10,480 nucleotides of DNA from Anaerolinea thermophila (GTDB taxonomy: Bacteria > Chloroflexota > Anaerolineae > Anaerolineales > Villigracilaceae): NCBI GenBank assembly GCA_020722305.1, contig DYLB01000066.1:1-10480 (forward strand), in the 5' to 3' direction. This document shows positions 5,424 through 10,480 of the stretch, piece after piece. The position numbers and the translations under genes are program-made. Positions within the stretch are counted from its first letter, which is position 1; each line of letters begins with the position of its first letter. Below the pieces are notes generated by a model. That model was given only the letters and a program-made list of their open reading frames with translations, made no database searches and was not told the DNA's origin.

Positions 5424-7715
5424 ATGGAAGCCTACTGTATGAAATGCAAAACCAAACGCGAAATCATGAACCCGGAGGCCACGTTCAACAAATCCGGCGC
5501 GCCGGTGACGCGCGGCACCTGCCCGGTGTGCGGGACGGTTCTCTTCCGCACCGGGCGGACGGAGGCCCACGCCGGCCTGACCCCGCCCAAGCAGGAGGCC
5601 CAACGTTCGGGCAAACTCGTCATCGTCGAATCCCCGGCCAAAGCCCGAACCGTGGGCCGGTTCCTCGGCAAAGGCTACACGGTCAAGGCCTCGGTCGGGC
5701 ACGTGCGCGACCTGCTCCGCTCACAATTATCGGTGGATGTGGAGAACGAATTCCAGCCCAAGTATCGCGTCCCCAACGAAAAGAAGGAAGTGGTCAAGGA
5801 ACTCAAAAAGCTCGCCAAAGAATCGGCTGAAATCTACCTGGCGACCGACCCCGACCGGGAAGGTGAAGCCATCGCCTGGCACCTGATGGAGGCCGCGGCC
5901 ATCCAACCGGACATCGCCCGGCGGGTGGTCTTCCACGAGATCACCGAGCCGGCCATCAGGGAGGCCTTCTCGCACCCGCGCCAGATCAACATGGACCTGG
6001 TCAACGCCCAGCAGGCCCGCCGGGTGCTCGACCGGCTGGTAGGTTACAGCATCAGCCCCATTCTGTGGGAAAAGGTCCGCAGCCGCCTCTCGGCAGGACG
6101 GGTCCAATCGGTGGCGCTCAGGTTCATCGTCGAGAGGGAACGGGAGATCGAGGCTTTCGTCCCGGTCGAGTATTGGACCATCGAGGCTGAACTTCGGCCC
6201 GAGTCGCTCAAATCTACATTCATTACCAGGCTGTCCAAGATTGATGGCCAGGACCCCGAACTGCCGAACGAGGAGACAGTCCGGCCTTACCTGGTGGATA
6301 TGGAAAAGGCGGCTTACACGATCACGAAGATCAAGCGCGGCGAGCGCCGCCGCAAACCTTCCGCGCCGTTCACCACCTCCACCCTCCAGCAGGAGGCCTC
6401 CCGCCGGCTTGGGTTCACCGCCAAACGGACGATGGCGCTGGCCCAGGGCCTGTACGAAGGCCAGGACGTGGGCGAAGGCGGGACGACCGGCCTGATTACC
6501 TACATGCGTACCGATTCGACCAACGTCTCGGAGCTGGCTCAGAAGGAAGCCCGCGAGTACGTGATGGGCAAATACGGCGGGGATTTCCTGCCGCCTGACC
6601 CGCCGGAGTACAAGACCAAGTCGAAGGGCGCCCAGGAAGCCCACGAGGCCGTCCGCCCGACCTCGGCGATGCGCGACCCGGAGAAGGTCAAGCCTTATCT
6701 CGACCCGGCCATGTTCAAACTCTACCAACTGATCTGGAAGCGTTTCATCGCCTCCCAGATGGAGGCCGCCGTCTACGATACCTTGCAGGTCGAAGTGACC
6801 GGGCAATCGGACCACATCTACCTGCTGCGGGCTTCGGGTTCGGCGGTCAGGTTCCCCGGTTTCCTGGTGGTGTATGAGGAAGCCAAAAGCGAGGACGCCA
6901 AGCCTGAAGACGAGGAGAACGTGCGCATCCCTGCCGGCATCGAAGAGGGCCAGAAACAGGAACTGGCGCGCCTGATCCCCGAACAACATTTTACCCAGCC
7001 GCCGCCGCGCTTCTCGGAAGCCACCCTGGTGGCGACCCTCGAAGAATACGGGATTGGGCGCCCGTCCACCTACGCCCCAACCCTGTCCACGATCCAACAG
7101 CGCGGCTACGTCGAACGCATCGAAAAGCGCCTCGTCCCGACGGAGACGGGGATGCTGGTCAACGACCTGATGGTCAAATACTTCCCCAACATCGTGGATA
7201 CCAGTTTCACTGCCAACATGGAAGAGAACCTCGACAAAGTGGCCTCCGGCGACAGCGACTGGGTCAAGGTGATGGACGGGTTCTACGGGCCGTTCTCGCA
7301 GCAGGTGGCCGTCGCCCAGTCCGAGATGCCGGTTATCAAATCCGGGCCGGAGCCAATCGGCCGCGCCTGCCCGAATTGCGGCAAGGAGCTGGTCATTCGC
7401 TATGGGCGCTACGGCAAGTTCATCTCGTGCAGCGGATTCCCCGAATGCCGCTACACCGAACCCTGGCTGGAGAAGATCGGCGTCACCTGCCCGAAAGACG
7501 GCGGCGAGATCGTCGAGCGCAAGACACGCAAGAACCGCATCTTTTACGGCTGCTCCAATTATCCCGCCTGTGACTTTACGTCGTGGAAACGCCCGCTGGC
7601 CCAGCCCTGCCCCAAATGCGGCGGGATGCTGGTGGTTGCCAACAAGCGCGAAGCGCAGTGTATGGTTTGCGAAGAATCTTTCCTTCTGGATGAAGTCGTC
7701 CCAGAATCGGCGTAG
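5424..7715 (+). CDS. topA: DNA topoisomerase I (type IA) with N-terminal Cys4 module
   Basis: TopA relaxes negative supercoils by cutting and resealing one strand through a 5'-phosphotyrosine link. The 763-residue protein has a TOPRIM domain (KLVIVESPAKA 64-74; DPDREGEAIAWH 142-153, acidic triad D142, D144, E146). The catalytic tyrosine Y360 lies in GLITYMRTDST. HEAVRPT (407-413), EEYGIGRPSTY (540-550) and ENLDKVASGD (601-610) are also present. Three C-terminal zinc-finger units follow: C649/C652/C669/C675; C689/C710/C716 with Asp 692 where the second Cys is expected; and C729/C732/C746/C749. Unusually, residues 1-45 precede TOPRIM and carry C5/C8 and C33/C36, a zinc-ribbon-like module resembling DUF5679. 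ATG 5424 follows AGGAGG (5413-5418) closely, so this extension is genuinely translated. Confidence 0.96.
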   Translation: MEAYCMKCKTKREIMNPEATFNKSGAPVTRGTCPVCGTVLFRTGRTEAHAGLTPPKQEAQRSGKLVIVESPAKARTVGRFLGKGYTVKASVGHVRDLLRSQLSVDVENEFQPKYRVPNEKKEVVKELKKLAKESAEIYLATDPDREGEAIAWHLMEAAAIQPDIARRVVFHEITEPAIREAFSHPRQINMDLVNAQQARRVLDRLVGYSISPILWEKVRSRLSAGRVQSVALRFIVEREREIEAFVPVEYWTIEAELRPESLKSTFITRLSKIDGQDPELPNEETVRPYLVDMEKAAYTITKIKRGERRRKPSAPFTTSTLQQEASRRLGFTAKRTMALAQGLYEGQDVGEGGTTGLITYMRTDSTNVSELAQKEAREYVMGKYGGDFLPPDPPEYKTKSKGAQEAHEAVRPTSAMRDPEKVKPYLDPAMFKLYQLIWKRFIASQMEAAVYDTLQVEVTGQSDHIYLLRASGSAVRFPGFLVVYEEAKSEDAKPEDEENVRIPAGIEEGQKQELARLIPEQHFTQPPPRFSEATLVATLEEYGIGRPSTYAPTLSTIQQRGYVERIEKRLVPTETGMLVNDLMVKYFPNIVDTSFTANMEENLDKVASGDSDWVKVMDGFYGPFSQQVAVAQSEMPVIKSGPEPIGRACPNCGKELVIRYGRYGKFISCSGFPECRYTEPWLEKIGVTCPKDGGEIVERKTRKNRIFYGCSNYPACDFTSWKRPLAQPCPKCGGMLVVANKREAQCMVCEESFLLDEVVPESA

Positions 7716-7731
7716 AATTTTTCACCACTTG

Positions 7732-7758
7732 GTAGGTCGCGTTTCAAACGCGACCTAC
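7732..7758. repeat. Perfect 27-bp palindrome between topA and next gene
   Basis: Arms GTAGGTCGCGTTT (7732-7744) and AAACGCGACCTAC (7746-7758) are exact reverse complements around one central C. It lies 16 bases after the topA stop and 19 before the next start. As RNA it makes a very stable hairpin with a TTTCAAA-type loop, but the bases after it (TCCCTTACGG) are not a U-run. It is therefore a repeat, a protein-binding site or an mRNA end-protecting structure, not a classical terminator. Confidence 0.75.
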
Positions 7759-7777
7759 TCCCTTACGGAGTTCGATC

Positions 7778-7987
7778 ATGTTTTTTCTAACTGGTGTTTT
7801 GCTCAGCGGCGTGAACGACAGGCTCGCTTACCTCGACCCCGGCTCCGGCAGTTTCCTGCTGCAACTCTTGATCGCGGTCCTGCTCGGGGCGGGGATCGCC
7901 CTGAAGGCCTCGTGGGGCAAGATCAAGGGATTGTTCGGCGGGAAAGCCGCCAAAGACGAAGACGCTGACGAAGATGACGATGACTAA
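7778..7987 (+). CDS. Small membrane protein with YLDPGSGS motif
   Basis: This is a 69-residue protein of unknown function. The order is a short hydrophobic start (1-10), the motif YLDPGSGS (18-25), one predicted membrane helix (about 26-43, LLQLLIAVLLGAGIALKA) and a basic stretch (SWGKIKGLFGGK, 45-56). The end is a strongly acidic tail (D60-D69, mostly D/E). From memory, small proteins with YLDPG(T/S)GS and a following helix occur widely, often near surface-polysaccharide or methyltransferase genes; no search was run. The ATG at 7778 has ACGGAG (7765-7770) seven bases upstream. The stop lies inside the next gene: the overlap of 14 bases encodes the acidic tail here and MTMT in the downstream frame. 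Together with the next gene it forms a clear two-gene unit. Confidence 0.8.
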   Translation: MFFLTGVLLSGVNDRLAYLDPGSGSFLLQLLIAVLLGAGIALKASWGKIKGLFGGKAAKDEDADEDDDD

Positions 7988-9371
7988 GGGGAAACTTCCC
8001 GCCTCGTTCCGGGACCCGAGCGGGTTCCTGTTCGACCGGGAGGGTGTGCTCTACCGGCAGGTCAACCGCGCCTACACCGACGAGTACGGGATGTTGATGC
8101 GATCCGGCCTGTACGAGAAACTGGTCAAGGCCGGGCTGCTCGTCGCCCATGAAGAAGTCGAGGCCCAGCCGGCGGAACCGTTGCTGGCTTTCAAGGTCAT
8201 CCGCCCGGAGCGGGTGCCGTTCGTTTCGTATCCCTACGAGTGGTCGTTCAGCCAGTTGAAAGACGCCGCTCTGGCGACCCTGCGCATCCAGAAGCGGGCG
8301 CTCAAGGCGGGCATGTCGCTCAAGGATGCCAGCGCCTACAACATCCAGTTCGTGGACGGCAGGCCGCTGCTGATAGACACACTTTCCTTTGAGATTTACA
8401 AAGAAGGCTTGCCCTGGGTGGCCTACCGCCAGTTCTGCCAGCATTTCCTGGCTCCGTTGGCCCTGATGACCTACACCGACGTCCGCTTGAGCCAGTTGCT
8501 GCGGGTCTACATTGACGGGGTGCCGCTCGACCTGGCCAGCCGCCTGCTCCCCTTCCGCACCCGCCTGGACTTCGGCTTGTTGACCCACCTCCACGTCCAC
8601 GCCAGCGCCCAGAAGCGTTACGCCGGCAAGGCCATCCAGGAGCAGAAATCCCGGGCCGGGATGAGCAAACAAGCCCTGCTGGGCCTGATCGACTCTCTCG
8701 AAGCGGCGGTCAAAAAGCTGGCCTGGAAACCCGGCGGCACCGAATGGGGCGATTACTATGACATTACCAACTACTCCGAGGCCGCTTTCGCCCGTAAAAA
8801 GGAATTGATCACAGCGTGGGTCAATCACGTCAAGCCGCGCCTGGTCTGGGACCTGGGGGCGAATACCGGTGTCTTCAGCCGTATCGCCAGTGAAGCCGGA
8901 TACCACACGGTGGCCTTCGACATTGACCCGTCAGCGGTGGAGAAAAACTATTTGCAGGTCCAGGCCGAAAAGTCCCGCAAGTTGCTGCCGCTGGTGCTCG
9001 ACCTGACCAATCCCAGTCCGGCCCTCGGCTGGGATAATCAGGAACGCGACTCCTTCGGTCAGCGCGGCCCGGCGGACATGGTCTTCGCCCTGGCGTTGAT
9101 CCACCACCTGGCGATCTCGAACAACGTGCCTTTGCCCGAACTGGCCCGCTTTTTCCACAATGCCGGCAAATGGCTGGTGCTGGAGTTCGTCCCCAAGTCT
9201 GATTCGCAGGTGCAGAAACTGCTCGCCAGCCGGGAGGACATCTTCCCAAACTATTGCCGCCAGGTGCTCGAGCAGGTCTTCTCGCCGCGCTTCATCATCC
9301 ACCAGGCCGTCCAGCTGGGCGATTCTGAGCGGATATTGTACTTAATGGAAGCCCGCAAAAACGTTGTCTAA
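7974..9371 (+). CDS. Class I SAM-dependent methyltransferase with kinase-like N-terminal region
   Basis: The 465-residue protein has a Rossmann-type methyltransferase domain at about 255-465: motif I VWDLGANTGVFSRIA (291-305), AFDIDPSAVEKN (314-325) for the acidic ribose-binding position, and ADMVFALALIHHLAI (367-381). The substrate is unknown; a NoeA-like or envelope-linked methyltransferase is possible. Residues about 25-230 are not part of that fold. They contain FKVIRP (73-78), a hinge-like SYPYEW (85-90), KDASAYNIQF (117-126) and LLIDTLSFE (132-140). The D118, N123, D135 spacing recalls the catalytic loop and metal-binding aspartate of protein-kinase-like folds; this is inference. ATG 7974 or 7980 starts the frame within the previous gene, with no separate ribosome site, so translation is probably coupled. 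No terminator follows. Confidence 0.8.
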   Translation: MTMTKGKLPASFRDPSGFLFDREGVLYRQVNRAYTDEYGMLMRSGLYEKLVKAGLLVAHEEVEAQPAEPLLAFKVIRPERVPFVSYPYEWSFSQLKDAALATLRIQKRALKAGMSLKDASAYNIQFVDGRPLLIDTLSFEIYKEGLPWVAYRQFCQHFLAPLALMTYTDVRLSQLLRVYIDGVPLDLASRLLPFRTRLDFGLLTHLHVHASAQKRYAGKAIQEQKSRAGMSKQALLGLIDSLEAAVKKLAWKPGGTEWGDYYDITNYSEAAFARKKELITAWVNHVKPRLVWDLGANTGVFSRIASEAGYHTVAFDIDPSAVEKNYLQVQAEKSRKLLPLVLDLTNPSPALGWDNQERDSFGQRGPADMVFALALIHHLAISNNVPLPELARFFHNAGKWLVLEFVPKSDSQVQKLLASREDIFPNYCRQVLEQVFSPRFIIHQAVQLGDSERILYLMEARKNVV

Positions 9372-9391
9372 CTGGCAAGATTCAGTATAAT
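9364..9391 (+). promoter_or_regulatory. sigma70-type promoter for the last gene
   Basis: TATAAT (9386-9391, perfect -10) is preceded, 16 bases away, by TTGTCT (9364-9369, four of six). The -35 overlaps the end of the methyltransferase gene. Transcription from about 9398 would give a leader of roughly 70 bases, AT-rich at first, with no strong hairpin that I see. Confidence 0.7.
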
Positions 9392-9458
9392 AAAGATGCT
9401 CATTTGTTCGTATTTTGAATGGCGGCGCAATCTAAATAACCTTTTCACGAGCGCTTGA

Positions 9459-9464
9459 AAGGAG
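9459..9464 (+). promoter_or_regulatory. Ribosome binding site fixing the last gene's start
   Basis: AAGGAG lies five bases before the ATG at 9470. This decides for that ATG over the in-frame TTG at 9455, which would place the ribosome site inside the coding region. Confidence 0.8.
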
Positions 9465-9469
9465 CCAAA

Positions 9470-10462
9470 ATGGAGTCCATATCCGAGAGATTGAAGAACC
9501 CCGTCGTCGCGGGAATTGCGGGCATTTTTGCCGGGCTTTTGCTCGGCCTGCTGGTTGGCTGGGTGCTCTGGCCGGTGGAATATACTGATACCACACCGGA
9601 TTCCCTGCGGGCCGACCTCCAGGAAGATTATCTGCGCATGGCCATCGACTCCTTCGAGTTGAACGGGGACACCGAAAAAGCGCTCCAGCGTTATGCCAAC
9701 CTGGGCAACCAGGCTGAAGCCAACCTGCTCAAGGTCCAGCAGATGCCGGGCGCCCAAGACGTGGGGAGCATCGTCACTTACACCCAGTTGATCAATGCGG
9801 CGATGCCTCCCGAAACGGTTACGCCTGATACCCCGGCTGCCGGACCGTCCTGGCTGGTGTACGTGATCGGGTTCGGGCTGTTGTTCATCGTCGGCGTGGG
9901 CGCGGCGGCTTACCTGCTCCTCTTCCGCAGGCCCCGCTCCAGCACGGCGGATATGACCCCGGCCCAACAGGCCCGGGCCCTCTCGCGCCAGACCGAAGTG
10001 GTGGATTACGAAGCCATGGGCCAGGCCCCACCCATTTCGCAGTTCGTCACCACCTACGTGATCAAGGATGACCTGTTCGACGACTCCTTCAGCATCGACT
10101 CGCCCTCGGGCGAATTCCTGGGCGAGTGCGGGGTCGGCATCTCCGAGACCATCGGCGTCGGGGAACCGAAGAAGGTCACCGCTTTCGAGGTCTGGCTCTT
10201 CGACAAGAACGACATCCAGACCGTGACAAAAGTCCTGATGAGCGCCAACGCCTTCAACGACCTGGCCACCCGGCAGCGGCTGGCTGAGAAGGGTGAACCG
10301 GTGCTGGTCGAACCTCAGCGCCAGGTGGTGCTCGAAACCCAGACCCTGCAACTGGTCGCCACCATCTCAGACGCAGCCTACGGCGACGGCCCGCTGCCGC
10401 CCTCCAGCTATTTCGACCGGCTGACGCTCGAACTGGCCGTCTGGCAAAAAGAAACCGCATAG
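9470..10462 (+). CDS. Hypothetical protein with two membrane helices
   Basis: I do not recognise this 330-residue protein. A first predicted helix at about 12-34 is rich in glycine with GxxxG-like spacing (GIAGIFAGLLLGLLVGW). Residues 36-127 form a soluble segment that includes DSLRADLQEDYLRMAIDSFELNGDTEKALQRYANLG (44-79), which looks helical and slightly TPR-like. A second helix lies at about 128-152 and ends at RRPR. The remaining 153-330 form a soluble domain with many beta-like stretches (FEVWLFDKND 239-248, RLTLELAVW 318-326). With the positive-inside rule, both termini should be cytoplasmic and 36-127 outside. It has its own promoter and ribosome site, and lies 98 bases after the methyltransferase gene. 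The window ends 18 bases after its stop. Confidence 0.75.
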   Translation: MESISERLKNPVVAGIAGIFAGLLLGLLVGWVLWPVEYTDTTPDSLRADLQEDYLRMAIDSFELNGDTEKALQRYANLGNQAEANLLKVQQMPGAQDVGSIVTYTQLINAAMPPETVTPDTPAAGPSWLVYVIGFGLLFIVGVGAAAYLLLFRRPRSSTADMTPAQQARALSRQTEVVDYEAMGQAPPISQFVTTYVIKDDLFDDSFSIDSPSGEFLGECGVGISETIGVGEPKKVTAFEVWLFDKNDIQTVTKVLMSANAFNDLATRQRLAEKGEPVLVEPQRQVVLETQTLQLVATISDAAYGDGPLPPSSYFDRLTLELAVWQKETA

Positions 10463-10480
10463 GAATATAAAACAGTAGAA

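Noticed and set aside
5727..7097. Open frame of 456 codons antisense to topA
   Set aside because: topA is unmistakable over this span and the antisense product has no family features.
7923..8906. Open frame of 327 codons on the minus strand opposite the methyltransferase gene
   Set aside because: Its composition (rich in G, R, Q, H, V) is that of a GC-rich antisense shadow. It shows no motif, and the plus-strand gene has clear methyltransferase motifs over the same bases.
9404..9438. Second promoter (TTGTTC or TTGAAT with TAAATA) before the last gene
   Set aside because: Spacings are 23 and about 12 bases, outside the useful range. The TATAAT upstream is a much better fit.
9368..10351. Open frame of 327 codons on the minus strand opposite the last gene
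   Set aside because: The plus-strand gene has a promoter, a ribosome site and membrane helices. The antisense frame has no recognisable domain and looks like a third-position GC artefact.
1..10480. CRISPR array, toxin-antitoxin pair, phage or defence genes
   Set aside because: No regularly spaced repeats, no paired small toxin/antitoxin frames and no integrase, transposase, nuclease or phage structural motifs were seen on either strand.

Overview
The window is about 10.5 kb of GC-rich bacterial chromosome. It looks like a conserved housekeeping locus, not a phage, plasmid or defence island. Gene content, an N-terminal Cys4 module fused to topoisomerase I, and the style of intergenic palindromes suggest Chloroflexota, probably Anaerolineae. 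That placement is inference; no marker gene was searched.

Layout. At the left edge is a truncated tRNA-Phe (GAA) on the minus strand. Its promoter stands back to back with a near-consensus promoter for ffh. From ffh rightward every gene is on the plus strand. The first block is ffh, rpsP (with its own probable promoter and a foldable leader), khpA, rimM and dprA: protein targeting, the small ribosomal subunit and its maturation, then a DNA-uptake/recombination mediator. khpA and rimM overlap by one base and rimM-dprA are 22 bases apart, so rpsP to dprA is probably one transcription unit. The trmD-rplS pair that often follows rimM is absent here.

Between dprA and the next gene lies about 200 bp of nested inverted repeats. 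It contains a 106-bp core with 15-bp inverted ends and a perfect 13-bp inner stem, with further matching blocks outside. It looks like a small non-autonomous element or an inverted duplication, and is the most unusual DNA structure in the window. Next come a mannose-1-phosphate guanylyltransferase gene (manC-like), a second palindrome cluster, and topA with an N-terminal zinc-ribbon-like extension. A perfect 27-bp palindrome separates topA from a two-gene unit: a 69-residue membrane protein with a YLDPGSGS motif, overlapping by 14 bases a 465-residue protein with a C-terminal SAM methyltransferase domain and an N-terminal region whose spacing of D/N/D residues recalls protein-kinase-like folds. 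The last gene, behind its own promoter, encodes an unrecognised protein with two predicted membrane helices.

How they work together. ffh-rpsP-khpA-rimM serve translation and membrane targeting, while dprA and topA serve DNA metabolism. manC supplies GDP-mannose for glycans. The small membrane protein and the methyltransferase may act together at the envelope, which is unproven. I found no CRISPR array, toxin-antitoxin pair, transposase gene or obvious new multi-gene system. The points worth following are the nested repeats, the palindromes, the TopA fusion and the membrane-protein/methyltransferase pair.
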